DNA of 64,000 nt from assembly GCA_011009095.1 (NCBI GenBank), contig VTPC01003792.1, positions 1 through 64,000 of the forward strand, written 5' to 3'. This document shows, piece by piece, positions 13,801 to 27,200 of the stretch (its first letter is position 1; each line of letters opens with the position of its first letter). The position numbers were made by a program, and so were the translations under genes. The stretch comes from Ignelater luminosus (Eukaryota > Arthropoda > Insecta > Coleoptera > Elateridae). Under the pieces are notes generated by a model, which saw only the letters and a list, made by a program, of their open reading frames with translations, made no database searches and was not told the origin of the DNA.

Positions 13801-16800
13801 AATGGTGCTTTTACCCTATGTTAGATTTTCACTTATAGGTAAACACCATCACTCTGTTTAACACATGAAGAAATTCTGCCATAGGTGCCAAATATCCTAA
13901 CCCCTCCAGCCCTGTTTGCATATAAAGTTAAGTCAAAAATAGATTGTATCAAGTATCCTAAGAGTAGTAATTTTCAAACTTGCTTTACAAAATCCTAAAG
14001 CTCCATAAGACCTTCCCAGAACTTTACAAATTCTCATTGTTTTTAATGTATTTACACCTGTAAATAAAAAGAAATAGAAAGATAGATACTGCTAGATAGA
14101 CACTATACAGATAGAGATAAAGAAAGGAAATTCAGTATACAGATTTTTTCTTCTCTTCATGATCATTTTACTTACAGAGACTGTGTGTCTTCAGCCCCAG
14201 ATTGCTTCTTTTTTTTCGGGTGGTGAACCAGTCGACATGACGATATTCGTGAACAGCATTTGGAACATCAGTTCCAACACTTTAAATCCACAAGGCTAAA
14301 TTTTAATGTGAATGCGCTCCACCTGTATTATAATGGTAGAAAAAAGGTTGTGTGCAAATGATTTCAGGTCGTTCCACCAAAGCCCAAAGCGGCATTTTGT
14401 TTAGTATCTCATCTTATCACTGTTCATTCATCTAACCTTACATTTCATTTGATACATCATTTCGACTATTAAAATCAGTTTTTGATAATTTTGTTTTTTT
14501 GATCAAATATCTGTTTTTAACAATAAAAGCACAAAATAGAAATTAAAGTTAGGTTAGTTACTCTTGACGAGCTAATATTAAATGGAATCGTATTGGTTAA
14601 AAGAGTGGTTGAATGAAATTGGGTTATTGAACAAATTGCAATTAGACAAAGTGAATATTTATGCGAAGTTCTATTAGACAAAACAAAATTAGGCCCGTTG
14701 GGTTATATTTATGTAAACGGGTCAAGTTATCGGGTCAGCGCGACTCCAGGTAGAACGAGTGCTGCAGTTCCAACTTATTCTCATAAGGCTGGAGAAAAAC
14801 TTCATAGCTTCTAAAATTTGCAATGAACGATGATGATGATATCGGATCATTACGTTAAAGCTTTTTACATATCTCGAGTTCTTCAGGCTCATATTGGGTT
14901 TTCCTGATACCACCGTGAGTTGTTGCAATTAACGATAAAACGTCGCAAATTAAAAACTATTAGTCTTTAAATTCGGTAGAAAAATAGAGTGGATCTTACA
15001 TTTAAAAGGATTCACAATTTTCGAGCTTTCATTGACCTTTTGGTTTTGGTTTTCCGAGCCAATCGGAATTTGTGTCGAGATTAAGCTTTCCAAGTTTTGT
15101 CTTGGCGCAGTCAGGATTTTTTGGATCTTGTCAAATAATGGTGTCAGGTTTATTTCAGTCAAGCTAATATTAGCGTGTGCAAGGAATTAAAATGGAAATC
15201 GCCAAATTTTAAACTGTAAATACATGAACAACATGGTCGCGTAGGTAAAGATTTTGAGAAATGCCGGTCTAACGATTTTTGAGTATTAAAGGCAGCATTT
15301 CTTTTACATTTGCAGTTCTAACATATCAGCCAAAATAGATATGGTGAAACTTGTTTAAAACTCTTCCAGTTGACTACCTTGGTATACTTCTAAGTAATAA
15401 CAAACATTCCTAGATGTGACCTTATCGTTTTACCGTGTATTTCCCAGTTTACAAATACAATTTACCTGACTTATAGTTTCTATTTAGACTCTTAAAATAT
15501 GCAATAGTGAGTTTAACAGCCTTGTAAAAACAGAAATAAAAGAATGACTAGATTAATCAAACCATTATTAATGTTTTATTGCCTTCTTTTACAGATCTGA
15601 CAAAGAAAAAAGCAAATTCCAAGCTGAAGTATATGAATTGATTGCCCAAGTAGATAATCTCAACAAAGACAAATTCCTGTCAATTAAACACGTAGAGAAA
15701 TTAGAAGTTCAAATCACTGAACTCAATGTCAGAATTGAAGAACTTAATCGTACTGTCATTGATATTACATCCCAGAAAACTAGAATATCTCAAGAAAATA
15801 TTGAACTCATCAAGGAAGTTCAAGATATTAAGGTAAATAAATTCTATAGTTAATAAAAAGCTTTACCCATTTAAATGTAAATATTGATTACAGGTAAATC
15901 TTGAAAATGCCATTTATTTGAGAACACAACTTGCTGGACAACTTGAAGATGCCCGTCGCCGCGCTGAAGATGATGAAAGGAAACGTTCCCTTCTTGAAGC
16001 TAACCTCCATCAAGTTGAAGTAGAATTGGAATCTATTCGTGTACAATTAGAAGAAGAAAGTGAAGCCCGCCTTGACTTGGAACGTCAATTGGTAAAAGCA
16101 CAAGGAGACATTCAAATCTGGAAATCCAAATATGAAACCGAATGCCAAGCTCATGCCGAAGAAGTTGAGGAATTACGCCGCAAATACAATGCTAGAATTT
16201 CTGAAATGGAGGAACACATTGAAGCTCTCCTCGTAAAAGTCAACAACCTTGAGAAGCAAAAGTCCCGTCTCCAATCTGAAGTAGAAGTCCTCATTATTGA
16301 TTTGGAAAAGGCTAACAACACTGCTAGGGAATTGCAAAAGCGTGTCGAGCAATTGGAAAGAATCAATGTTGAATTGAAGAGCCGCTTGGACGAGACCATT
16401 CAACTTTACGACCAAGCTCAACGAGATCTCCGCAACAAACAAGCAGAAATTCAACGGCTCAACCATGAACTCGATAAAACTCGTGAACAAAGGGATGCTC
16501 TCGCACGTGAAAACAAGAAGCTGGCTGGTGAGTAATTAATCGGATTTAATTTAAAAATTGGTCAATGAAACAATAATTATTGACAGATGATCTTGGTGAT
16601 GCCCGCAATACCATCACTGAATTGACTCGCCGCCTTCACGAGATGGAAATTGAACTTCGTCGTTTGGAGAACGAACGCGATGAACTCACCGCAGCCTACA
16701 AAGAAGCTGAAGCTGTAAGTTTCATCGAGTTTACAAAATAATAGGTTATATATAATAAAATTCTCTACCTTCAGGGCCGCAAAGCTGAAGAACAACGCGC

Positions 16801-19800
16801 TCAACGTCTTGCTTCTGAATTTGGTGTATTCCGTCATGAGGCTGAAAAACGCTTGCACGAGAAAGACGAGGAACTCGAAGCCGTTCGGTAAGATTAATTT
16901 ATCTTTAAAGAAGCTGAGATTATGAGAATTGTCAGTGAAGTGCATTTTGAAATCTTTTGCTTTGTTTTTGTAACATGATTGATGTTCTGATAAAATCCAC
17001 TTGTGAGATCAAAAACATAAGAGTTCATTAAGAAGAGCCTTACTTTCAATCCATACAGAACAATATTCTAGCATCTCAGAAGTCTGACTTATACACTGAT
17101 AGAACAGTCTCATGGATATGTGTCTAAGGTTCTATGATTTAAACCAGTCGTAAGTCAATCGCAGTTATAAACGATCAATCCGACGTATGAGATTTGCCTA
17201 CTTGCAATCACTGACCTAATAAGCATCTAGATTATTATATTTAAGATATAATCAAATTTTAGCAAAGACAGAAATAGAGTTCCCATGAAGGTTAAAATGG
17301 CCTTTACGTAAACAAAACCTTAATGCATATAATGAAGTGAAAAGAAACATCTGCAGTCTTGAGACGTCACCAGGCCACAACCAAAGGTGATCACAAAACC
17401 AGTTTGAGAAAAACAATAAAAACCTACAACAGTTGAGAGTGCCATGAAAATCCACAACTTATTCCAAATTAACAACTGACTCAAATACAACAAATGATTT
17501 AACTTCCTCAATTGTTTAAACCTCTATGGTGGAACTACATATTAAGTAACCACAGATAACAGATATGAAGATTCCAAGGCAAAACGAAAAGATTTACATT
17601 TAAAAAAAACAAGGAATATAATGACACCCACCTAAGACAAAACTCTGATATCGTATTGTATTGATATATAAAAATTGACGCTAACAAATCTTTTAACAGT
17701 CTTAACGCTTCAATAGAATTTTGTCAAATTTCCAATAATAACAGTTAAAAACAATTTTTCTAAAATATCAGCTGATTTGTTAGATAACAGAATAAATTTA
17801 GAACTATTGACAACATTTTATTAACTCTCCATTAAATTTTTTGGCAAAGCAACAAAACACTATCAACGTAATTATAAAGACATGAAGAGTAAATAGACAA
17901 TGAACACCAAGGGCGAATAATACACCAACATTTTATTTTCACCTTGGCACTAGACTTTTGGTGACAGACAGCATCTGTGCAATCTGCATTTGACCAAACA
18001 TAAGCTTAAGTCGCATTTTCCTTATACTCAGTTAGAACAAATGAAACTGGAACGTGCATTAAATACTTGAACTACTATTTGTAATTGGCAGTCTAAGTAG
18101 CGTCTATAAATACGGCGACCCGGGAGAAATACAAACCAAAATGCTATTGGTTTGGCAAGGAAACGTTAATGTTAGTATAAAAGGGCCGTAAAACTAATCA
18201 ATTACAATTAGAAAAAAATTAACAAATGGCCAGTCCACGATCACTCAAGTATAACTGGCAGAATCCTCAAACTTTTTTTTATGAAGATAATTATGGGTAC
18301 GGTATGAATTTTTATCAACCAATGATTGACTACATAAATGAAAAAAATAAAGGAAGGTCTATAAAGCCTCCCCACCTTCCCTGGACGAACGAACGAGGAC
18401 TAGACCGATACAGCTCAAGAAAATTAGTACAAAGTTACAGCGATCCAGACTTAACCACAATATCCCAACGAGCGGAGACTCGAGCTAGAAAAGCTCTTCG
18501 TGATTTTAAAGCAACTTCTAGATCGAGTTTTCATTTAAGTAAATCAGTGTCGGCTTCGCAGTTAACGGATGAAATAAAAATCGAAAAAAGTAAACGCAAA
18601 AAACGAGAGCTTTTTCGGCAAGTGAAAGTTTTGAAAACAAAGATGGCAGATGCTCTTGATTATAACCCCGATCTAGACAAGCAAGTTACAAAGGAATTAC
18701 GAGCAATGCAGAAACATCTTCGAGGGAAATCTGCGAAAGCCATAGGAGACCAATTGTTATCCAAAAGCCGGAAGAATATAGCGGAGAATATGGAAATGGA
18801 CGTAGCAAATTTACAAAGTTCGTTCAGTGCTAAAACTCGGGTTAAAATTATAGACAAAAGGATGAGTGACACTATAGACGACAATATTACGCTGCCTTTA
18901 ACTCAACTAAGTTCAGATTTGAGAGGATTCCACAGAAAGACTGCAGAATTTTTCTGCGATAAAAGGTGATACATATGTATTCCTAGTGGTAAAATTACAT
19001 AGAAGTAAGTAGATTTAAAAATAACAGCTCCTGTGTCCATTACGTCAATCGACATTTAATGTTTTATAAATAATGCATGCCTTCACTTTCTTTCTCAGCT
19101 TCTTGATTGATTTTTGTGTACGTTTAATAGGTTTCAAAAAAGATAACCTATATTCATTAAATAATTCTACTTCAGTAAGCAAGCTAGCTTGGAAATTGAA
19201 CAACTCAATGCTCGCGTCGTCGAAGCCGAGACCAGGCTCAAGACCGAAGTTGCTCGCATCAAGAAGAAGTTGCAGATTCAAATTACTGAACTTGAAATGT
19301 CCTTGGACGTTGCCAACAAGACCAACATCGATCTTCAAAAGACCATCAAGAGGCAATCTCTTCAACTTACTGAACTCACCGCTCAATATGATGAAATCAA
19401 CCGTCAATTGGCTATCACCATGGATTCTCTCAGTGTGACCCAGAGGAAATATCAAGCCCTCACAGCAGAATGCGAAGAAGTCCGTGGCAACTATGAAGCT
19501 GTAAGTTAGATAATTCATCAGCAATTAATTAGAAATGATTTTAATAATTATATCTTCAGGCCCTTCGCTGCAAGAAAGCTGTTGAATTGCAATATGAAGA
19601 ATCTCTCACCCGCATTAACGAGCTCCACACTGTCAATACCAACCTCGTTTCTACCAAAGCCAAGATCGAACAAGAATTACAAGCTGTTGCTGCTGACTAC
19701 GAAGAGATCACCAAGGAACTTCGTATCTCTGATGAACGTTACCAACGCGTCCAGGTAATCAATTATTATTAAGAATTGCTTAAATTCGTAAAATACTAAC

Positions 19801-20449
19801 TAAGATTTTGTTAAGGTTGAACTTAAACACACTGTTGAACATCTGCATGAAGAACAAGAACGAGTTGTCAAGATCGAAGCTATCAAGAAGTCTCTAGAAA
19901 TTGAAGTCAAGAACTTATCTGTTCGTCTTGAAGAAGTTGAAGCCAACGCTATTGTAGGAGGCAAACGCATCATCAGCAAATTGGAAGCCCGCATTCGTGA
20001 CATCGAATTGGAACTTGACGAAGAAAAGAGACGTCACGCTGAAACCATCAAGATCCTTCGCAAGAAGGAACGTGTAGTTAAGGAAGTCATGATCCAATGT
20101 GAAGAAGACCAAAAGAGCATCTCTATCTTAACAGAATCGCTCGACAAAGCCAACCAGAAACTCATGATGTTCAAGAGACAGCTTACTGAACAGGTTTGAA
20201 CGATTAGATCCCCATGTCTAAAGATTTCAAAATTTAATACTTTTCTCATTTTAGGAGGGAATGTCTCAATCGAGCATAACCCGCGTGCGCCGTTTCCAAC
20301 GAGAACTAGAGGCGGCTGAAGATCGTGCCGACACAGCCGAAAGCAATCTTTCTTTGATCCGCGCGAAGCACCGCACCTTCGTTACAACAAGCGGAGTACC
20401 AGGATCTCAAGTATATTTAGTTCAGGAATCCCGAACTGCCGAGATCTAA
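7814..20449 (+). CDS. Prm: Paramyosin, long isoform (12 coding exons)
   Basis: Paramyosin is the coiled-coil core protein of invertebrate thick filaments. Exons: 7814-7921, 8214-8270, 9525-9611, 9678-9844, 15595-15832, 15894-16527, 16587-16714, 16775-16887, 19176-19500, 19560-19754, 19816-20193, 20255-20449. All junctions are GT-AG and phases match, giving 2625 nt or 874 residues, against 879 as I recall for the Drosophila long form. The short Ser/Tyr-rich head (SRYSYRSSG) is followed by [17 protein letters not shown] and then heptad-repeat rod throughout. Landmarks include [46 protein letters not shown] and, near the C-terminus, [20 protein letters not shown] followed by the non-helical tail ending TAEI. 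Intron 4 is 5.75 kb and carries repeats. The 113-nt exon ending 16887 is in phase 2, the same phase as the nested miniparamyosin exon. Confidence 0.97.
10431..10479. repeat. Stem-loop in paramyosin intron 4
   Basis: Arms TAAGATTAGATAATTCGACG and CGTCGAGTTTGTAATCTTA pair over about 19 positions with a few mismatches around a loop of roughly 10 bases. It is in the sense strand of the 5.75-kb intron. It is too short and loosely paired to call a microRNA precursor. Confidence 0.45.
12470..12965 (-). repeat. Second array of the ~235-300-bp repeat, inverted
   Basis: Reverse-complement copies of the 3.2-4.15-kb array. Shared blocks include ACTTTTTGTACA (about 12690), AATAACATTAT..AAA (12610 and 12850), TTTTCCCAGAATATTC, and the TCTGTTGGTTATTTAGTG block. 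The end carries GCATGGACGCCTCGGTGA, matching the complement of the 3159 flank. About two diverged units are present inside paramyosin intron 4. Confidence 0.65.
14722..15165 (-). pseudogene. Eroded coding-like fragment, unrecognised
   Basis: Two successive minus-strand frames (15162 to 14950 and roughly 14945 to 14750) read as ordinary protein sequence for 70 and about 60 codons, interrupted by stops. The first starts [16 protein letters not shown]; the second contains [10 protein letters not shown] and [20 protein letters not shown]. The composition suggests a retroelement Gag-like or host-gene remnant inserted antisense in paramyosin intron 4. I cannot assign a family. Confidence 0.25.
18105..18183 (+). 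promoter_or_regulatory. Candidate internal promoter of miniparamyosin
   Basis: Two TATA-like boxes lie just upstream of the nested first exon: TATAAATA at 18105-18112 and TATAAAAG at 18176-18183. The second would place initiation near 18205-18210, about 20 nt before the ATG at 18226. The first would give a leader of about 90 nt. Drosophila miniparamyosin is known to be driven from a promoter inside the paramyosin gene, which supports the reading. Confidence 0.6.
18226..20449 (+). CDS. Prm: Miniparamyosin (short isoform of the paramyosin gene)
   Basis: A unique first exon, 18226-18965 (740 nt, 246 codons plus 2 nt), lies in the intron between the exons ending 16887 and starting 19176. Its donor (AAAAG|GTGATA) joins in phase 2 to the exon at 19176, exactly as the upstream paramyosin exon does. 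The product is 610 residues: 246 unique, then the last 364 of paramyosin. The unique head opens [15 protein letters not shown], is rich in Tyr and Asn, has a proline-containing KPPHLPW segment, then a basic stretch (KSKRKKREL) before a helical region. The Drosophila short form is about 640 residues as I recall. It is a thick-filament component of muscle. The head resembles no catalytic domain. Confidence 0.93.
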
Positions 20450-20715
20450 AAACTGCCGCTAGCGCCGTATTAAATTGATTCTTTTTTTAAATTTTATTTT
20501 CGTGCATATATTATACCTATTATAATTAATTTTTATTAGATATTACACCACTCTCTTGGAACTATAATATGTAATGTAATAATTAACGCCCACGAGCCGT
20601 TTCTATATTTCACGTCATCAAGAATTATGTGCGACGCATAGTTGTTTGAATGTTATACTAATAAATAATATAAAAAATGTAAAAAAAATATAGGGGATGT
20701 AGGGTTTTAAACATC

Positions 20716-20771
20716 AATAAAGGGGTAATATGTAAGTTGTGAATGTATTATGTAAGACTATCTTAAATAAA
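20716..20771 (+). terminator. Polyadenylation signals of paramyosin
   Basis: Two canonical AATAAA hexamers, at 20716-20721 and 20766-20771, lie 267 and 317 nt past the stop codon (TAA, 20447-20449). Either would end both isoforms, which share this 3' UTR. Confidence 0.65.
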
Positions 20772-21276
20772 ATCTGCTTGTATACAAAAACCACGAAAAA
20801 AGTTCATATGTTTGCGTTAAGAAGTTAAGCTTTCCAAATAGAAACCTTTTGATATATGAGAATAAAAAACACTGTTAGTACTTACATGTTTTATGATTTC
20901 CTGTCAAAATTTAAACTTACAATTAATTAAAGCACTCCATAAAAGTGTTATAATGCAGCTGGAATAGATCATCACACTTTTCTTATCTAAACAAGATTTT
21001 TGATCAGTAGCGGCTTTAAGACAAGGGCAGTGCCCTTTCAAAAATAAAAAATAAGCAATTATGATTAATATTTTTATAATTTCATTCACCGAAACTGTTT
21101 CAGTTTTAATGAATAGATAACAAGTGCAAGGTCATCATCATCAGAATAATTAAAAAATAAAAGACTACAAATAATACTTTCAAAGGTTATTTTATATTTT
21201 ACAAAAATACAATAAAAAAATACATGCGTATATTCTAAAAACAATTAAAAGTAGCATTTAAAAATTATTGTATGAT

Positions 21277-24200
21277 TCAACTTGGTTGCCTTATGATGTA
21301 GTTTTTAAGAGATTTACACTTATTAAAAGTGATAGAATCTAACACCCATTTTTCAGTGACACAAGTTACACCTTCATATCTCACCCAATCACCAACTACA
21401 ATGTTGGCATTATATGCAACATTTGTGATAACTCCTTTACAAAGTTCGATCAGTTCCTGCAGATCTGAACGTCTCGGCAATGAATTATGTCCTACATAAA
21501 TAGGTCCACAATTAACAAAAATATCCATTGAGAATAATGGCCCAAATGCTTGCCGTTGCATGCGACATTGCTAAAACAGATCTTTAATAAAGTATCTTTC
21601 ACTCCTCAATAAATAAAACGACATACTTGTACAGCAGGAGAAAAATCGCTTAATTCAAAATCATCTTCTGCTAGCCATTTTGATGCTTCTAGTGATCTAA
21701 ACAACTGAAAAGAAAAAGATAATCGTCAGATTTTTATAATTTTATGTTAACATGTTTTGATTTCAATTAAAAACTTTTGTCAAGGAGGGTTTTAAGTTGG
21801 ATAGAATTCAATACAATAAATACCAAACGACTAATAACAGTGAGCTCAATGATGCGGTGGTTGGCATTTCAAGACCTACTCAGATGCTCCAAGCAATTAT
21901 TTTCAATTTTTTTTATCTTTACTTTTTTCTCGATTAAATTGATTAGCTTTAATCAAATTTAAACTAAACATAAATACATCCAGGTTTATGATTTCTTATT
22001 TACTAAAACTAAGATCCTCAAAGAATATTGTTTCTGGAAATTACCATCACAATGTTGGTTGAGATTTTTTAGTTGTCAACAACACATGACTATTTTGCTT
22101 TTATATTAACATATTCTGAAAACAATTAGTGTTTTCCTGTAGAATTTTCTAACCTTTGCAGTTTTCTAGCAATTCTAATTTATTTCTAGAAAATTCCATA
22201 CCCACCAATGTGATAACTGTTATATTATGTTTAGTTAGATCATCTATATTTTATATGCCAATGGTTATCTATACTTTATATGTCAATGGTGTTCTATCAT
22301 TTTGTAATAAATATGAATTGTAATGTTTGGTAAATATAACAATAACAACAAACTGTTTGAACTGAACAATCAAGAAGTTTATACTAAATTCCTTCATTAA
22401 TGAAACAAGTGTAAAAGCTGAACTTTGATCAGAGATCCTAGAAGCTTCTATTCTCTATCTCTTTTGGCTTAGGTAAAACATAATTCATCTTTACATAACA
22501 GAGGCATTAGCAATGTTTAAGTCTGATAATAAGAATGATAAAGAAACACTATGTGATGTCTTCTTCCTGCATGAAGGGCAGATAATCCTTTAGTGGACAG
22601 TTTAGTTGAGATAGTGCATACAGAGACTAAGTTCAAACTTTAAGCAGTTGAACCTCAATCAAATTTAAACTTAAGTGGTACAACCAGCCCTAACAAAGAT
22701 ACATAACCGAACTTTATTGTCGAATTATTAAAAATCATACACAGTTATAGAAATTATTCTACATTATTATTGTAATAAAGTAATTTGAAAAGCGTCGTTT
22801 TTGTATAAAAATTGTCAAAAAATTTTGAAACAAAAAATGAAATAAAAATTTTTTAAGTCGTGTTTGCTGTTTGCAACTTGATAATAATTTTACGTAAAAT
22901 TTCTCAATGGCGCATGCGTGTTTAATCACATTTGCAAGTGACATCTCTGGAGACAAAATAAACACGAAAGAAATCATAACCTAAATTGTTAGTTGTGTTT
23001 GGTTATGTTTAGAGATTATAAAAATCTCAGAAATAGTATTCGTGAAACGAACGACGCGATGTCACAACATAAAATGCCATAATAGTCATAATATTTAACA
23101 TTCACGTGATACTGGCGTCCTGGTAATCTGAGCATATATTGATTCATATTTTAGATAGATTACAGAAAATATTAACATTTTAATTTAGTCAAAAATTTTG
23201 TTTGAAAATGCGTTTGCAACGGTGTAAAATATTTATGTAAAAATTTTTCTTTAAATTTATGTTAAAATTTACTGCTGTGTAAAACGACGCTAATGCGTTA
23301 AAAAATATAACCTAAAATTCATTTTTACCAAACCTCTACCAAATAACCTTTTTTTGAACACGTGACTCGCGCTACTTATTGGAGGGCACACCACCTACTA
23401 TTTAAAGTTGATTTTTAACGTTTTACACATATTTTGGTGTGTGGTGCTGGTAGCTGATATTATTTATCTTCCAAGATATAATAGTTAATTACAATATAAG
23501 TATCCTACCGTGTTATATTACGATATGAGATGGGAAGATTGTTCAATGAGTTGGATAACCCAAGGAGTACAGTAATAACGCATTACAATATGAATCTTGT
23601 TCAACATTAATATCTTCTAACTATCATACAAGTAGTTAGAAAAGAAATTAATAATAGTATGATGATGTTTGACGTTTCACGAAATTCTATGATCAAGTTC
23701 ATAGAAACAGTTAGAATGAAAATCTTTTGTTCTATGTAGAAATTCTTATAAATCATGCACTTTTCACTATAACAACTCCAAAATCTAAGCAAACGTTTGA
23801 ACTGGAATGCTGAAGATGTAAAGAATAGTAGAAATTAAAAAACTGAAAGATGCTTGCCTATTTTTCCGGAAAGATGGACAACAATAAATTATTTACATTG
23901 TGAAAGCACCGGGATGCACTATTCTGTGCTAAGAAAAACTATTGCATAAAAAATACATTTTTGCAAGAAGCCAACAGCAATCGCTATTTTAAAGATGAAA
24001 AGTAGTATACTAGACTATTTTTAAAATTGATTTGAGAATATTTCATTCTTTTATAGGTTTTCTAATTATTGGTATTTCTGGAATTTAAAGCAAATGTAGT
24101 ACATCACTTTGTTTCATCTCTGAAGGAATTATTATGTATAACAAACTGTAAAAAATGTACAGCTAATGTTTAGAATAAATAACTTAGTTAAGAAGATTAA

Positions 24201-27200
24201 GTTTCTATTATGGCATTAGTGAGGTAAAGTCACACTTTACAGCACCAGTGTGGTAATATAGGTTATGACTTTTAAATTAATTTCATAAAGTTTGACATTA
24301 CTGTATGATAATAAATAAAATATTGTACTATTGTTTCATAATATAGAATGGATTATACAGGGCGTCCTAAAACCTTGGATTTCCTGATAGGGATTGATAA
24401 TATGTTGCACAAGAAAAATTTGTAAATAAATTAAAAGATTTTTTCAATAAATAATTTCAAAATTGCACATGTAAATTAAATAAACATTCTGTGCAGAAAC
24501 GTATTAGATTTTGAAAAAAGCATGTACGCCAATTTTAGTTCATTTTTATTTGATAAATGACAACTAAGTACTAAAATCTTCAATAGTTGCTTGATCTTTT
24601 TGGGTTATTCTTATTAGTGTTTATTGTGTCAGTATTTGTTGTTATTCAACTTTCAATAGGGCAACAGTGTTGCCAGATTGTAAAAAAAACTTCAGTTTTC
24701 CTGCTGAGATAAATTTGAAAAGCCTTAGATTTCGGAACACTCTGCATAATAAAGGGTATTACTATACAGCGTTCACGATGTTTCTGGGTCGTATATGGCT
24801 GTGACAGAATGAGTATTGTAAACTGGGCTGTTTATCTATTAACTTGGCTTGTAAAATCTTATTGACGCTTAATGTGCTTTAAGGTTATGATTTTATGGCA
24901 GTTTGACCTCACGCTGTTGCCTTTTTTTTGTAAATCTGTGAATCGATTACGCTAAAAGATTGTTTCACGAAGATTTCTATTTATTTATATTTATAAGCCA
25001 AAGTTTTATGGTTTTATTTATAATCTTTGACATTCTTCTTAATTGGCATTAATAGATGCAAAATATAAAAAATCGGTACTAAAAATTTATGCAAAAACCG
25101 AACCGAACCCGTAATCGAAAAGTAGATGCAAAGAAATCGTCAATTTCATCCCACGATGTGGCAAAGAAAGTTAGTACAAGTCAACCAAATGTACAAAAAA
25201 TTAAATGAAGGTACAGTATTATCACATATAAAAAGAAAACAACGAAGCCAAGCATGGAACAGTGTAATCGCGCCATTAAACGGTCTAAATTGTTGTAAAA
25301 CATGTTGCTGAAAAGAGATGAATCTTGTGTTGTTATTGACTATAAAACATATGTAGAAGCAGATTTCAGATATCTACCAGAAAACCAATATTATTTGTTT
25401 CTCAGTATTTCCAATCTGGATAAGTTTAAAAAGGTTGATGCAGTCGAGAAATTTGCAAAAGATTTCTGGTATGGCAGACGGTACGCCATTGTGGCATGAG
25501 AAGCGTTACTTTTGTGAGTATGGGTACAATTAATGCCAACATTGATGTTTCGGAATGCCTAGAAAAAGACTGCTACCATTCAAACAGAAACACACTTCGT
25601 CAACATTATTTTAACCTAATTTGCCAAATTGCCATTATTCATCGAAAGCAATGGAATGGTGTAACTTAAATTCTGTCAATGTGGTCCTCAAACAGAGTAA
25701 TCTCACAAACTACCCTGAACTTGTCTAGAGTGGATACAAAATTGTCAAATTAAATAAAAACAAATGTCAAATGTAAAAATCTGAAGATCATGAAGCCTTC
25801 TGGCAATATGAAGAATTGAACGGCCTTTCTAATGATGTGCCACTTGAACCCCCTTTCCGTTAGAGATTTTTTGAGGAGTTAGCGTCTCCCCCCCCCAGGA
25901 GGTTGAAGTTTAAGGTTCGAAATTGTATGTCAAAAAATGTCCCCCTCCCAATACAAATCGACGTGTTTTTGCGTTGTTTTTAAAAAATTGTTTTCGTGGG
26001 AATTATTCAGTCTGTTTAATTTTTGTTGGGTCATCCTGTATTACATGCCTAATATCATATAAGTCTGTATAATCTAGACTCACACATTTTCTTTTTGGCG
26101 ACTTCTTCAATTTTATTTTCCTCATCACACTGTTTTTCACTTACTTCACCTTGTTTCTTACTTGATTTACAATTGAATGTTGAATATTGATAACAAAATT
26201 AATTTCGATACATCGAAGAAATAATCGTAGCCCTAATAATGAGAACTTATGTGCTAGAGTACCTTGATGACAGAGATTTAACAGATAAATGGTTAAATAA
26301 ATATTTTTTTTATGTGAATATCTCATGGTTTATAGTAGAAGGTTTCTTGCAAATTAACTACAATAGAAGTATATCACTTGCATTCATCCGCAACAACTCA
26401 GATTCTTATCAAATTTCTTCTGATATTATAGTGTTTAATGCTTCCTGCCAATAGAGCATCAACTGCTCTTTTTCCAACTGTGCTTATTATACTACAATTT
26501 AGAAGTGGAGATGGTAGTGTGAAAGCCCGAAAACTTTTGATTTGGGAGCTATTTCATAACGAGATTTGGGTTTATTCCTAAAAAAGACAAAATAATTTAA
26601 GTATAAATTTGGAAATTATCAAAACTAAGTACTGTGAAGCTGTGCTCTTTAATAGTTTTTCCCAAAAAGCTGCATTTTGTTGTTGTTATCAGTATACAAG
26701 AGTTTAAATTTTTTAGCAATTGATTTTTCAATCAATTCTTAAAAAATTCATGGTTCATTTCCCCATGGTAATCCCAATGATTTGTTTTTAAAGCAAAGAT
26801 TAAATTATCATTTGGTATATTTAAATCCTGCTTTAGTTCCTAGTATCTAGATATTTCAAAATAGTTATAGTATTATTTTGGATACTATTTTTAGAACCCG
26901 TGTAATTTCTAAATAGCATATACGTCACAGCCGATGTGCGTAGTAATGGTAGAGGGGTGACTTCACCAGTGACGGCGTGTTAAGCATTAGCATATCTAAA
27001 GGTTCTGTTACCAATAACAAATAAAGGAAAAAGATCAAATATAATTTTATTTATTTATCTAATTAGGATAAAAGCAAGTAAGAAAAAAGAAATAACAATT
27101 ACTGCTACAGAAACGCATAAATCTTAAACTTAAAGAGGGTGATTTCTAAAAATCAGACAATGATATTATTCAAGAAGGATAAATTTTATAATAAATAAAG

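Noticed and set aside
16151-20249. Long antisense frames opposite the paramyosin exons
   Set aside because: They mirror coding exons of a codon-biased coiled-coil gene and have no independent start context or domain.
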